Shown here one piece after another: positions 34,975-44,116 of a stretch of DNA of 64,000 nt. The stretch comes from Streptomyces clavifer. GTDB lineage: Bacteria; Actinomycetota; Actinomycetes; Streptomycetales; Streptomycetaceae. Each line of letters begins with the position of its first letter. Position 1 is the first letter of the stretch. The notes under the pieces were generated by a model. That model was not told where the DNA came from. It saw only the letters and a list, made by a program, of their open reading frames with translations, and ran no database searches. The position numbers were made by a program, and so were the translations under genes. The DNA is taken from contig BMWJ01000006.1 in assembly GCA_014651175.1 (NCBI GenBank), forward strand, positions 434,001 to 498,000. The letters are read 5' to 3'.

Positions 34975-36816
34975 TCACGCGGTGGGGCGGCCGCTACAGG
35001 AGAGGTCGCGGAGGAACGCGAGCACCGTGCGGGCGGTGGCGTCGTTCTGCCGGAAGGCCGGGCCGCCGGTGCGCGGCCGGGTGAAGGCGCCGCTCGACCG
35101 CGCGGTCGTGTTCGGGCCGAGGGCGAAGCGTCGCGGGTGAGGGCTGCCGTCACGGTCCAGGATCCGGCCGTCGCCGGGGTCGACGGAGAGCAGCCCCGTG
35201 TCGGTGCCGGCGGCCCCGTCCTCGTACAGTCCGCGCAGCACCGGGCTGCGCGTGTTCCGCAGGGCCGGATCGGGCAGCCGGGCCTCGACCAGGGCCCTGG
35301 CCTCCATGTGCTCGCCCGGCACGGTGGCGCTGCCGGCCCGGAAGACGCCGCGTTCCTCGTCGGCCTCGACGGTGATTCCCGCTCCGAGGAAGCGGACGAC
35401 CCCGGCCCGGGAGAGTGCGAGGAGCTGGCGCAGCCGGGGGCCGGGCGGTCCGGAGGCGAGATGGCTGAAGAAGCCGTGCCACCGGTCGCCGATGTCCCCG
35501 GCCCGGACCAGCTGCGCGTAGACGGACAGCAGTCCGAGGAAGACGGCGAGGTCGGGGCTGTTGCGGGGATCGTGCCGGCGTTCGAGGTCGGCGGTGATGT
35601 AGGTGCGCAGCCCGTCCTGCAAGGAGTCGTACGAGGGGTGGAGCACCCCGTCCAGCGGTCGGTCCAGCGCGTCCAGGTCCAGGTGGTCGGCCGGGTCGGG
35701 CACGGCCGAGGCGACCAGCGCGCGCAGCTCGGGGCTGTCGGCGTCCGCGACGGCGTACTTCTCCTCGAAGTCGTCCCAGCCGACGGCGGTGCGCTCGGGG
35801 TGGGCGGCGAACAGCCGGTGGTAGTGGACGTGTCCGAGCTCCTTGGCGATGGACGGCCACAGGTCGCGGCGGAAGTCCACGGGGCCGGCGCCGTCGAGCA
35901 GCGCGTCCAGCCGGGCGGGGCCGAAGTGGTGCGGCAGGGGAGGCCGTTCGCCCTCCCAGGCGTAACCGATCTTGGAGTGGTACGGGACTCCGCGCCGGGA
36001 GCCCGCGTACAGGACGGGCTCCCGGCCGGAGGGGATGTAGACCCCGTCCTCGTATCGCCCGCCGCGCCCCTCGGTGAGCAGCACCATCAGGTCGATGAAG
36101 GCGAGGCCGAGGCCGCGCACGATGACGGGTTCACCCGCGGGCAGGGAGCCGAGGTCGCTGTCGGCCGTGAAGTCGGGTGGCAGGTGGACGAGTCCGTGCC
36201 GTGCCGCGAAGGCGGCCAGCTCCTCCTGTTCGGCGTCGGGTTCGGCGTCCAGATGGCCGATGGTGAGGACGACGAGGTCGGCGAGGAGGGGTTCGGCGCG
36301 CCCCTGGAGCCAGACCTGCTGCCGGCCGTCCCGGGACCCCGAGACGCGGTGTGCGTGAGCGCGGTGCTCCCGGACGGTGATGCCCGGCGGGAGCGCGGCG
36401 AGCGCCTGCTCGTACACCCAGCGCAGGTAGGCGCTCTGCAGCCGTCGGCTGGGGAAGTCCTGGGCGCCGAGCCCTCGGATCTCCGCGAGTGTCCCGGGGT
36501 CGGAGTCGAGGGTGATCCGTCCCTCGCGGACGTCGGCGGCCCACGTGTGCAGGGCGGGGCCGGGCCGTATCGGGCCCTCCTGCTCGACCGTGTCGTCGGT
36601 GAACATGGTGACGTCCTCCGCCATGGAGTTCATCCAGAGCAGCGGGGACTGGTCCTGCCGCCAGATCCGGCCGCCCCCGGGCGGGTACGGGTCGACGAGG
36701 TGGATGTCCAGGCGCCGGTCCCCGTACAGCTCGGCGGAGTTGGCGGCGATGCGCTCGAGGACGCCGGTGCCGCGCGGTCCGCCCCCTATGACGACGAGTG
36801 TCGGTACGCCGCTCAT
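34975..36816 (-). CDS. FAD/NAD(P)-binding protein (PF13454-like)
   Basis: 613-aa flavoprotein. It opens with a Rossmann GGGPRGTGVLERIA and has VDPYPPGGGRIWR, a GLGLAFIDLMVLL segment and ADLVVLTIGHLD, the pattern of the FAD-NAD(P)-binding family seen in several Streptomyces uptake clusters. The ATG at 36816 overlaps the permease stop (ATGA). A redox enzyme sits between two permease genes of one ABC operon. It could be the NAD(P)H-dependent oxidase for the imported substrate or a source of reducing power for the two LLM enzymes; no experiment is implied by the sequence. Confidence 0.82.
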   Translation of the reverse strand: MSGVPTLVVIGGGPRGTGVLERIAANSAELYGDRRLDIHLVDPYPPGGGRIWRQDQSPLLWMNSMAEDVTMFTDDTVEQEGPIRPGPALHTWAADVREGRITLDSDPGTLAEIRGLGAQDFPSRRLQSAYLRWVYEQALAALPPGITVREHRAHAHRVSGSRDGRQQVWLQGRAEPLLADLVVLTIGHLDAEPDAEQEELAAFAARHGLVHLPPDFTADSDLGSLPAGEPVIVRGLGLAFIDLMVLLTEGRGGRYEDGVYIPSGREPVLYAGSRRGVPYHSKIGYAWEGERPPLPHHFGPARLDALLDGAGPVDFRRDLWPSIAKELGHVHYHRLFAAHPERTAVGWDDFEEKYAVADADSPELRALVASAVPDPADHLDLDALDRPLDGVLHPSYDSLQDGLRTYITADLERRHDPRNSPDLAVFLGLLSVYAQLVRAGDIGDRWHGFFSHLASGPPGPRLRQLLALSRAGVVRFLGAGITVEADEERGVFRAGSATVPGEHMEARALVEARLPDPALRNTRSPVLRGLYEDGAAGTDTGLLSVDPGDGRILDRDGSPHPRRFALGPNTTARSSGAFTRPRTGGPAFRQNDATARTVLAFLRDLSCSGRPTA

Positions 36817-37679
36817 CGCGCGTCCGCCGTGCCGCGTGCGTAGTGGCGTTCGACGTAGTGCTGTCCGACGGAAAGGAGGGAGGTGACGGCGACGTACCAG
36901 AGGGTGGCGACGAGCAGCAGCGGGATGACTTCGTAGGTGCGGTGGTAGACGAGCTGCACCGAGTAGAGCAGGTCCTGCACGGCGATGATGCTGACGATCG
37001 AGGTGCCCTTCAGGGTGCCGATCAGCATGTTCCCGGCGGGCGGGACGATGGAGCGCATGGCCTGGGGCAGCACGATGCGCCGGAGCCGGCGCCAGGGGCC
37101 GAGCCCGAGCGACTGGGCGGCCTCCAGCTGTCCGTGCTCGACGGAGAGGATGCCGCCGCGCACCACTTCGGCGGCGTACGCGGCCTCGTGGAGCGTGAGG
37201 CCGATGACGGCGACGGCGACCGGGCCGAGGAGGTTGACCGTGTCGACTCCGAGGATCTGCGGGTAGAGGGCGCCGATGTTGAACCAGAAGAGCAGCTGGA
37301 CCAGGATCGGGGTGGACCGGAACAGCCACACGTAACCCCAGGCGACGGCCTGCAGAATCGGGTTGCCGGAGAGCCTCATGACGGCGAGCAGGGTGCCGAG
37401 GGCGAAGCCGAGCACCATCACGAGGCCCGTGAGCCAGAGGGTGAGGCCGAGGCCGCGCAGCACCGACGCGGTGGTGAGGTGGTCGCCGACGACGCCCCAC
37501 TGGAAGGCGTCGTTCCGGATCACCGAGACCAGGGCGCCGGCGAGGAGCACCAGGACGGCAACGGCCGCCGCCCAGCGCCCTGTTCGGCGCACCGGCACGA
37601 TGCGCGGGACGGAGTCGTGCGCATCGTCGACGGGCGGGGCGGGGAGCTGCGGAGGGGGGGTGTCTGTCTGCGCGGACAT
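36813..37679 (-). CDS. Amino acid-type ABC transporter permease, first gene of the operon
   Basis: 288 aa. The ATG at 37679 follows GGAGCC. Proline-rich N-terminus (1-40), then six hydrophobic helices and the EAA loop QLEAAQSLGLGPWRRLRRIVLPQA. Strongly similar in layout to the second permease at 34025-34930, so the pair arose by duplication. It is the promoter-proximal gene of an eight-gene operon reaching 28866. Confidence 0.92.
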   Translation of the reverse strand: MSAQTDTPPPQLPAPPVDDAHDSVPRIVPVRRTGRWAAAVAVLVLLAGALVSVIRNDAFQWGVVGDHLTTASVLRGLGLTLWLTGLVMVLGFALGTLLAVMRLSGNPILQAVAWGYVWLFRSTPILVQLLFWFNIGALYPQILGVDTVNLLGPVAVAVIGLTLHEAAYAAEVVRGGILSVEHGQLEAAQSLGLGPWRRLRRIVLPQAMRSIVPPAGNMLIGTLKGTSIVSIIAVQDLLYSVQLVYHRTYEVIPLLLVATLWYVAVTSLLSVGQHYVERHYARGTADAR

Positions 37680-37874
37680 GCGAAGGCTCCGTGGATGCAG
37701 AGATCTAACACGGGATGTGCCTTCAACGCGGAACACAACATGGACCGGGCCCCTCAGCGCCGGTCCGCTTCCGAGCCAATCCTTGTCGGGGTCGTGTTGT
37801 CAAGCTTGTCCACACTGTGAGCCGTGTGTCCGGGGTCGGTTGACGTGTACCCGGATGCCTGTTCCACTGAGGCC

Positions 37875-38066
37875 ATGTACGCGCAGCAGTGGCTGGTCAC
37901 CCGCTCCCACATCGACTTCGGTCGCGTGTGGTCCTCTTCTCTTCCTGTTGAGCTGAACCCGCTGTTCCCCCGCGTCTTCCCGCTCGCGCCGCTGTCGGCG
38001 CTTGAGCACCTTTCCCGCGTGCCTTCACGTACACAACACCGCTCCGCCCTCCCCTCGTTCAGCTGA
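37875..38066 (+). CDS. Possible sulfur-pathway leader peptide (HIDxxRV motif)
   Basis: Small ORF of 63 codons starting at the ATG at 37875, 68 nt before the next downstream start region begins. Its N-terminal part reads WLVTRSHIDFGRVWSSSLP, which carries the R-x-H-[IV]-D-[LF]-x-R-V core of the short leader peptides found in front of actinobacterial sulfur-assimilation genes. Those usually end in a Cys run and act by ribosome-mediated attenuation. Here the Cys run is replaced by WSSSL and the frame is longer than usual. A TTGACG (37840-37845) is a candidate -35, and a 6-bp stem (37986-37991/37996-38001) could be part of an attenuator. Translation is unproven. Confidence 0.45.
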   Translation: MYAQQWLVTRSHIDFGRVWSSSLPVELNPLFPRVFPLAPLSALEHLSRVPSRTQHRSALPSFS

Positions 38067-38133
38067 TCTTCCGCCCGTGGCTCCGTGCTGCCCACGCACC
38101 GGAGCGCGTCGACGAACCCGGAGTGTTTCCGTC

Positions 38134-39075
38134 ATGCCCAGAATCCGGCACACCGCTGCCTTCGCACTGATCACCGTCGCCGCTCTCGCGCTCTCCGGCT
38201 GCGGATCGGCCGACCCGGCGGCCGCGCCGGCCGGTGCCGGAACGGAGGGCAAGGGGAAGATCCCGACGACCGACGTGGTGTCGTCGGTGAAGAAGGACCC
38301 GGCCGCGGCGAAGCTGCTGCCCGAGAAGGTGCGCGCCGCCGGCACCCTCACCCTCGCCTCCAGCATCGGCACACCGCCCGGAGCCTTCTATCTGGAGGAC
38401 GGCAAGACCCTGGCCGGCGCGGACGTCGACTTCGCGGACGCGGTGGCCAGGGTGCTGGGGCTGGAGCTGAAGCGCGAAGTCGCCTCGTTCGAGGCGATCC
38501 TTCCGGCCCTCGGCAGCGGGAAGTACGACCTGGGCACCGGCAACTTCGGGGTGACCGACGAGCGCCGGAAGACGATCGACTTCGTGACGTACATCAACGA
38601 CGGCCAGGGCTTCGCCGTCCGCGACGACAGCAAGCTGAAGAACGTCACCGAGCTCACCCAGCTCTGCGGCCTGACCGTGGGCACCAGCGCCGGCACCACG
38701 TTCGAGGCGACGCTGGAGGAGAACAAGCACGTGTGCGCCGACGCGGGCGAGGAGGCGTACGACGTGAAGACGTACGCCGACCAGGCGGCCGTCTGGATCT
38801 CGCTCCAGCAGGGCCGCAGCGATGTCGTGATGTCGACGATCAACGGGCTGCGCTACGCCGTGACCCAGCAGAAGGGGCTGCGCTTCCTCAACGAGTTCAA
38901 GCGGCTCGATGTCGGCTTCGCCTTCAAGAAGGGCACCCCGCTGGCACCCGCCTTCCAGGCGGCGGTCAACAGTCTCAGGACGGACGGGACCTATGACCGC
39001 ATCCTGAAGAAGTGGGGCACCACCGAGTCGGCGATCCGGACGTCGCAGATCTCGCCGCCCGAGATCGCGGGGTGA
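38134..39075 (+). CDS. ABC transporter substrate-binding lipoprotein (family 3), divergent
   Basis: 313 aa from the ATG at 38134. Signal peptide with lipobox LALSGC (lipidated Cys about residue 21). SBP_bac_3 core: GTLTLASSIGTPPGAFYLEDG, GADVDFADAVARVLGL, FEAILPALGSGKYDLGTGNFGVTDER and GLTVGTSAGTTFEATLEENK. Longest quoted pieces only mark positions. It is a paralogue of the binding protein at 32085 and probably delivers a second substrate to the same permease/ATPase operon, which starts divergently 455 nt away. Confidence 0.92.
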   Translation: MPRIRHTAAFALITVAALALSGCGSADPAAAPAGAGTEGKGKIPTTDVVSSVKKDPAAAKLLPEKVRAAGTLTLASSIGTPPGAFYLEDGKTLAGADVDFADAVARVLGLELKREVASFEAILPALGSGKYDLGTGNFGVTDERRKTIDFVTYINDGQGFAVRDDSKLKNVTELTQLCGLTVGTSAGTTFEATLEENKHVCADAGEEAYDVKTYADQAAVWISLQQGRSDVVMSTINGLRYAVTQQKGLRFLNEFKRLDVGFAFKKGTPLAPAFQAAVNSLRTDGTYDRILKKWGTTESAIRTSQISPPEIAG

Positions 39076-39082
39076 GGTGCGC

Positions 39083-39120
39083 GGGTGCGGCTGACTGACG
39101 CCGGATCAGCAGTCGCACCC
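39083..39120. terminator. Possible bidirectional terminator
   Basis: 11-bp imperfect stem (arms 39083-39093 and 39110-39120, one G-U pair) with an inner CTGA/TCAG pair, between convergent stops at 39075 and 39106. It overlaps the end of the DUF5685 gene. Confidence 0.4.
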
Positions 39121-40308
39121 GCAGTCGCAGCCGTCGCCGCAGCTGCAGCAGTTCCCGCAGCAGTCGCAGCCCTGGCAGCAGCCGTCGCACCACTCGTCGC
39201 AGTCCGCCTTGTGGCAGAGCCCTTCGCGCTCCTGGCCGCTCCACGGGTCGTTGAAGCTGCCGGCGCAGCACAGCTGACAGGTGCAGGCGAGACCGGCCCA
39301 GACCAGGCAGCCCGCTATCAGGCCACGCCGGTTGCGCGGCGGCTCGGGCGGGAGCGGAGGACCGGACGGGCCGCCGGGCGCCGGTGCGAACGGGTTTCCG
39401 GGCGGCGGCCCGAAGGAGCCCGACGGCTGCCCGTCACCCGGGTGCGCGCACGCGGCCGAGCCGAAGGCCCGGTCCACCGAGCGCCGCAGCTCGTGCACGA
39501 GCAGCACGTGTGCCAGCCGGCCGTCGGTGAATTGCGCGTCCCGCATCGCGAGGCGCACCCCGTGCAGCGCGTCGTCGCAGAGCCGGCGGGCCTCGGTGAG
39601 CGGGGTGCCGGTCGCCGTGAGGGGGTTCCAGGCGCCCGACGCCGCGTCAGCCTCCCTGTCCTCCACGGCGTCCAGCAGATGGGCGAGCCGCCCGAAGAGC
39701 CGCCCGGCCTCGCCGAGCGGGACGGCGTTCTGCGGCCGGCCCGCGAGTACGGCGGTGTGCGCGAAGGCCGCCGCCGTCGCCGTCTCGGTGGGTTCGGTGA
39801 CCGTCAGCAGCGGGGTCCCGGGCCCCGCGAGGGACTCGAGGCCGGTCTGCCGGTCGACGGCGTCGACCAGGACCGCCGTGTCGAAGCCGAGCTCCGCACC
39901 GGTCCGTGCTCCGGCCCGGTCCCAGCCGGCGGCGACCCTGCGCGCCGCGGCGGCGACCGGGCGGCGCTTCAACAGCCCGTCCCGGTCCGCCACGTGGTCG
40001 CGCACCTTGGCCGAGGCCAGCACGAGGGAGACGGCGGCGGCGAGCCTGGCGCCCTCGCCCCGGGCGACCGGCGCGGTCCGCATCGAGCGCAGCGGGCAGG
40101 GGCCCGCGGTGCGCCGTTGCGCCGCGGTGCGCTCCGTCTGAGCCTCCGTCAGTACCGAGACGATCAGGCCGTCGTAGTTCGTGACGATCCGGGCGAACTG
40201 TCCGTGGTCCGCACGGAGGGCGAGACAGAGCCCGCAGAGATGGGCCATCCACTCGGCCTTGAGCCCTTCGGTCAGCCGATGGGTGCAGGGCCTGACTATT
40301 CCGAACAC
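39106..40308 (-). CDS. DUF5685 family protein with Cys-rich tail
   Basis: 400 aa from a GTG at 40308 after GGGGGA. The N-terminal DUF5685 part (1-290) has MFGIVRPCTHRL, HLCGLCLALR and a helical RDHVADRDGLL region. A Pro/Gly-rich linker (about 295-335) leads to a short hydrophobic patch and a final 36 residues containing 15 Cys (for example DGCCQGCDCCGNCC). Such a tail could bind metal or zinc/iron-sulfur, or be a thiol store. Function is unknown; DUF5685 members are common in Streptomyces. Position beside a putative sulfur operon may be coincidence. Confidence 0.85.
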   Translation of the reverse strand: MFGIVRPCTHRLTEGLKAEWMAHLCGLCLALRADHGQFARIVTNYDGLIVSVLTEAQTERTAAQRRTAGPCPLRSMRTAPVARGEGARLAAAVSLVLASAKVRDHVADRDGLLKRRPVAAAARRVAAGWDRAGARTGAELGFDTAVLVDAVDRQTGLESLAGPGTPLLTVTEPTETATAAAFAHTAVLAGRPQNAVPLGEAGRLFGRLAHLLDAVEDREADAASGAWNPLTATGTPLTEARRLCDDALHGVRLAMRDAQFTDGRLAHVLLVHELRRSVDRAFGSAACAHPGDGQPSGSFGPPPGNPFAPAPGGPSGPPLPPEPPRNRRGLIAGCLVWAGLACTCQLCCAGSFNDPWSGQEREGLCHKADCDEWCDGCCQGCDCCGNCCSCGDGCDCGCDC

Positions 40309-40613
40309 GACGATCCCCCGAGCCGTTCACCTGATGCGCCGCACCGGCGCACGCGCGGCGTGCATCGTATCGAGTGACCCGTTCACCCGTACGTCCCCCA
40401 TGTCACCCGTACGGACGGGCGCCTCATATTTTCCTTCCGCAAGCCGTCTTATACGGGAGGAACCCTGACGAACCGCCACATGTTCTGCACCAGTAGCGTC
40501 ACGAATCCCCTACGCGCCGACTATCCCCTTGGCGCGGTATCCGCATCATGAACGACCATAGGGACAGGAAAGAGATGTGGAACACGAACGAACCGCGGTG
40601 AGAGGAGGCGTCC
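40309..40613. other. Intergenic region upstream of sepF
   Basis: 305 nt between the divergent DUF5685 and sepF genes. TATACG near 40450 and TATCCG near 40537 could be -10 elements, but neither has a clear -35. No other structure seen. Confidence 0.4.
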
Positions 40614-41054
40614 ATGGGATCGGTGCGCAAGGCAAGTGCCTGGCTGGGCCTCGTGGAGGACAACGATGAGCGGTACTACGACGACGAGTACTCCGAGGAA
40701 GCCGAGACCGGCACGAACCAGCCGTGGGTGACGGACCCCCGTGTGCAGGTGGCTTCCGAGAAGGCCGTGGACACGGGCCGCCGGATCGCCACCGTCACCC
40801 CGGACAGCTTCCGGGACGCGCGCGGCATCGGTGAGCTCTTCCGGGAGGGCGTTCCGGTCATCGTCAATCTGACGGCGATGGACGCCACCGACGCCAAACG
40901 CGTCGTGGACTTCGCCGCGGGACTGACCTTCGGCCTGCGCGGCTCGATCGAGCGCGTGGCCACCCGGGTCTTCCTGCTGACCCCCGCCCACACCCAGGTC
41001 GTCACCGGCGAAGCCGCCGGCCGGCCGGCCGACGGCTTCTTCAACCAGAGCTGA
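40614..41054 (+). CDS. sepF: Cell division protein SepF homologue
   Basis: 146 aa; the ATG at 40614 follows GAGGAGG. The N-terminal amphipathic stretch [16 protein letters not shown] is the membrane anchor, an acidic linker follows, and the SepF core (about 60-140) shows [29 protein letters not shown] (located by FREG to AAGL) and VFLLTPA. SepF tethers FtsZ to the membrane. Streptomyces carry several SepF paralogues; this one lies outside the ftsZ cluster, so it is probably the accessory copy. Confidence 0.9.
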   Translation: MGSVRKASAWLGLVEDNDERYYDDEYSEEAETGTNQPWVTDPRVQVASEKAVDTGRRIATVTPDSFRDARGIGELFREGVPVIVNLTAMDATDAKRVVDFAAGLTFGLRGSIERVATRVFLLTPAHTQVVTGEAAGRPADGFFNQS

Positions 41055-41096
41055 GCGGGGCGCTCGCCGGACGGGTCCGGTTCCGGCGGTTCCGGG

Positions 41097-42305
41097 TTAC
41101 CGGAAGGCGTCCAGACCGGTGAGCGCCTTGCCCAGCACCAGCTGGTGCATCTCCACGGTTCCCTCGTAGGTGAGCACCGACTCCAGATTCGTCGCGTGGC
41201 GCATCACCGGGTATTCCAGCGAGATCCCGTTGGCGCCGAGGATCGTGCGCGAGGTTCGGCAGATCTCGATCGCCTCCCGCACGTTGTTGAGCTTCCCGAA
41301 ACTGACCTGCTCCGGGCGGAGCCCGCCCGCATCCATCCGGCGGCCCAGATGGTGGGCGAGCAGGATGCCCTTGTGCAGTTCGAGAGCCATGTCCGCGAGC
41401 TTGGCCTGGGTGAGCTGGAAGCCGCCGATCGGCCGGCCGAACTGCTCGCGGCTCTTCGCGTAGTCCACGGCTGCCTCGAAGCTGGCACGGGCCGCGCCCA
41501 TGGCTCCCCAGACGATGCCGTAGCGGGCATGGCTCAGACAGCTGAGCGGGCCACGCAGACCGGTGACGTCCGGCAGGACGGCGTCGGCGGGCAGCCGCAC
41601 CCCGTCCAGGACCAGCTCGCTGGTGACCGAGGCGCGCAGGGACCACTTGTGCCGGATCTCGGGCGCCGAGAAGCCGGGACTGTCCGTGGGCACGACGAAG
41701 CCCCGGATCCCCGAGCCGCCTCCGGCCTCGTCGGTCTGCGCCCAGACGACCGCGACCCCCGCGACCGATCCGTTGGTGATCCACATCTTGCGGCCGGTGA
41801 GGATCCAGTCCCGGCCGTCCCGCTCGGCGTACGTGCGCATCCCGGCCGGGTCCGAGCCGTGGTCCGGTTCGGTGAGCCCGAAGCAGCCGATGGTCTCGCC
41901 GGCCGCCATGCCGGGCAGCCACCGCCGCTTCTGCTCCTCGGAGCCGAAGCGGTGGATCGCGTACATGGCGAGGGAGCCCTGGACGGAGACCAGGGAGCGG
42001 ATGCCGGAGTCCGCGGCCTCCAGCTCCAGACAGGCCAGGCCGTACTGGACCGCGGTCGCGCCCGCGCAGCCGTACCCCTGGAGCGACATGCCCAGTGCGC
42101 CGAGGGAGCCCAGCTCGCGGGCCAGTTCGCGGATGCCGGGGAGCTCGCCGTTCTCGTACCACTCGGCGATGTGCGGCAGGATCCGGTCGGCGGCCCAGCT
42201 CCGCACCGTGTCGCGGATCGCGAGGTCCTCCGGATCGAGGAGATCGTCGATGCCGAGAGGATCGGCCGGGTCGAACGGTGGGAGTTTCGACGGCTTCACG
42301 GACAT
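41097..42305 (-). CDS. Acyl-CoA dehydrogenase, glutaryl-CoA dehydrogenase type
   Basis: 402-aa FAD-dependent dehydrogenase. Signature segments: CFGLTEPDHGSDPAGM, WITNGSVAGVAVVWA (flavin-contacting WITN), REQFGRPIGGFQLTQAKLADM and the catalytic Glu in TYEGTVEMHQL. The last, with the long N-terminus, fits glutaryl-CoA dehydrogenases of lysine/tryptophan catabolism rather than chain-length acyl-CoA dehydrogenases. ATG at 42305. It is downstream of the MFS gene on the same strand, 74 nt apart; an operon is uncertain. Confidence 0.87.
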   Translation of the reverse strand: MSVKPSKLPPFDPADPLGIDDLLDPEDLAIRDTVRSWAADRILPHIAEWYENGELPGIRELARELGSLGALGMSLQGYGCAGATAVQYGLACLELEAADSGIRSLVSVQGSLAMYAIHRFGSEEQKRRWLPGMAAGETIGCFGLTEPDHGSDPAGMRTYAERDGRDWILTGRKMWITNGSVAGVAVVWAQTDEAGGGSGIRGFVVPTDSPGFSAPEIRHKWSLRASVTSELVLDGVRLPADAVLPDVTGLRGPLSCLSHARYGIVWGAMGAARASFEAAVDYAKSREQFGRPIGGFQLTQAKLADMALELHKGILLAHHLGRRMDAGGLRPEQVSFGKLNNVREAIEICRTSRTILGANGISLEYPVMRHATNLESVLTYEGTVEMHQLVLGKALTGLDAFR

Positions 42306-42379
42306 GGGGAGTGCCTCCGGCGGCTCGCACGGGACTTAAACTAGCAGTGGTAGTTATGGCGTCCCGCTGACGTTACGGC

Positions 42380-44116
42380 TCAGTGTGCCGCTCGTCCAGA
42401 GCCCGTGGCTTCCGCGGGTTCACGCCGCGCGGGCCGTGGGAGCCGCCGCTCCGGCCGGTTCTGCGGCGGAAGCGTCACGGGGTCGGCGCGAGGCCCGGCG
42501 TCCGCCCGCTCCGGCGCCGCGCGTCCGGGACCGGTGGTCTCCCCCGCTTCCGCCTCGCAGACCCCTTTGACCGAGGCGCAGTCCATGGCGCGGGGCAGCC
42601 GCAGCGCCGCCAGGGCGCCGAGCAGCAGCAGGCCCGCACTCACCATGAGCGTGATGTGGAGACCGTTGACGAAGGCGTGCCGGGCGGTGTTCCGCAGGAG
42701 GTCGCCCGCGGGACCGCCCAGCTGCCCGGCCACCTGATAGGCCTCACCGAGCGAGTTCGACGCGGCCGTTCCCGCCGCCGCCGGCACGCCCTCGTCGTGG
42801 AGCCGGGACAGCCCCGGCGCGTAGGCGGCGTTCATGACGCTGCCGAGCAGGGCGATGCCCAGGCCCGCGCCCAGCTGGTAGGAGGTCTCACCGATCGCCG
42901 CCGCCCCGCCGGCCCGTTCCGCGGGAGCCTCGCTGAGCATCGACTCGTACGCGCCGAAGAGCGTGGACTGGAGCCCGAAGCCCAGCAGCACGAAGCCGAC
43001 GGTGAGCAGCACGGGCCGGTCGTGCTGCCCCATCAGGGTCAGCAGGAGCACCGAGGCCGCGGTGAGCACGAAGCCCCAGCCCACCATGCGGCGCGGCCCG
43101 ACGCGGCTCAGGGTGTACGAGCCCGTGGCACCGGCGGCCATCGCCGCGAAGGTGAGCGGCAGCAGGCGCAGGCCGGTCTCCAGCGGGCCGAGGTCCAGGA
43201 CGAGCTGGAGGTACTGGACGGCGATGAGCTCCAGGCCGACCAGGGCCAGCATGGCCAGGACGATGCATCCGACGGCGGTGGTGAAGGCGGGCCGGGAGAA
43301 CATCGTCATGTCGATCAGCGGATGCGTACGGCGCTTCTGCCTGCGGGCGAAGAGGACCAGCAGTGCGGCACCGGCGAGCAGCGGGCCGAGGGTGGCGAGG
43401 TCCAGCACGCCCTCCCCGCCGCCCGCGCGCTTGATCCCCAGGACGACACCGAGCACACCGGCCGCCGCCATGAGCGCACCGAGCACGTCCCAGGGGCCTT
43501 CGTCGGAGCCGCGGGACTCGGGCAGCAGCCAGCGTCCGATCGGCAGGATCATGACCATGAGCGGGATGTTGATCAGGAAGACCGAGCCCCACCAGTAGTG
43601 CTCGACGAGGAATCCGCCGATGACCGGTCCGGCGGCGGCCCCCACGGCGGCCACCGCGGTCCATATCCCGATGGCCATGGCCCGCTCGCGACGGTCCGGG
43701 AAGACCTGGCGGAGTATCGAGAGGGTGGCAGGCATGATCATCGCGCCGCCGACGCCGAGCAGGGCCCGGGCGGCGATCAGCACCGCGGCCGTGTCGGCCA
43801 TCGCCGCGAGCGCCGAGGCCACCCCGAAGAGCGCGTAACCGAACAGCAGGACGCGGCGTCTTCCGATCCGGTCACCGAGCGTGCCGAAGAGGATGAGCAG
43901 CGAGGCGCAGACGAGCGGGTAGGCGTCCACGATCCACAGCAGGCCGACGGCGCTCGGCCGCAGGTCCTCGGTGACGGCGGGGACGGCGACGTGCAGCACG
44001 GTCGCGTCGAGCGCGACCAGCAGGAGACTGAGGCAGAGGACGACCAGGACTACCCATCGATTGGCACCGCCGGCTGCTGCGCGCAGTCGGGCTACGGCCG
44101 TGGACGTCCCGGTCAT
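42380..44116 (-). CDS. MFS drug exporter, DHA2 (EmrB/QacA) family
   Basis: 578-aa, 14-helix major facilitator. The ATG at 44116 follows GGGAGGT. Motifs: LDATVLHVAVPAV in TM1 (motif D1 of DHA2), GDRIGRRRVLLFG (motif A) and GPVIGGFLVEHYWWGSVFLINIP (motif C, TM5; located by GPVIGG). A Pro/Arg-rich cytosolic tail of about 65 residues follows TM14. Proton-driven efflux of cationic or hydrophobic drugs is the family role. No TetR or MarR regulator is adjacent. Confidence 0.92.
   Translation of the reverse strand: MTGTSTAVARLRAAAGGANRWVVLVVLCLSLLLVALDATVLHVAVPAVTEDLRPSAVGLLWIVDAYPLVCASLLILFGTLGDRIGRRRVLLFGYALFGVASALAAMADTAAVLIAARALLGVGGAMIMPATLSILRQVFPDRRERAMAIGIWTAVAAVGAAAGPVIGGFLVEHYWWGSVFLINIPLMVMILPIGRWLLPESRGSDEGPWDVLGALMAAAGVLGVVLGIKRAGGGEGVLDLATLGPLLAGAALLVLFARRQKRRTHPLIDMTMFSRPAFTTAVGCIVLAMLALVGLELIAVQYLQLVLDLGPLETGLRLLPLTFAAMAAGATGSYTLSRVGPRRMVGWGFVLTAASVLLLTLMGQHDRPVLLTVGFVLLGFGLQSTLFGAYESMLSEAPAERAGGAAAIGETSYQLGAGLGIALLGSVMNAAYAPGLSRLHDEGVPAAAGTAASNSLGEAYQVAGQLGGPAGDLLRNTARHAFVNGLHITLMVSAGLLLLGALAALRLPRAMDCASVKGVCEAEAGETTGPGRAAPERADAGPRADPVTLPPQNRPERRLPRPARREPAEATGSGRAAH

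Noticed and set aside
34975-37500. 841-codon version of the FAD/NAD(P) protein
   Set aside because: Upstream part is antiphase to the permease; the real start at 36816 gives the GGGPRGTG Rossmann N-terminus.
37520-37741. Minus-strand Cys-containing small ORF (MLCSALKAHP...) as leader of the ABC operon
   Set aside because: It overlaps the permease start and lacks the HIDxxRV core; probably chance.
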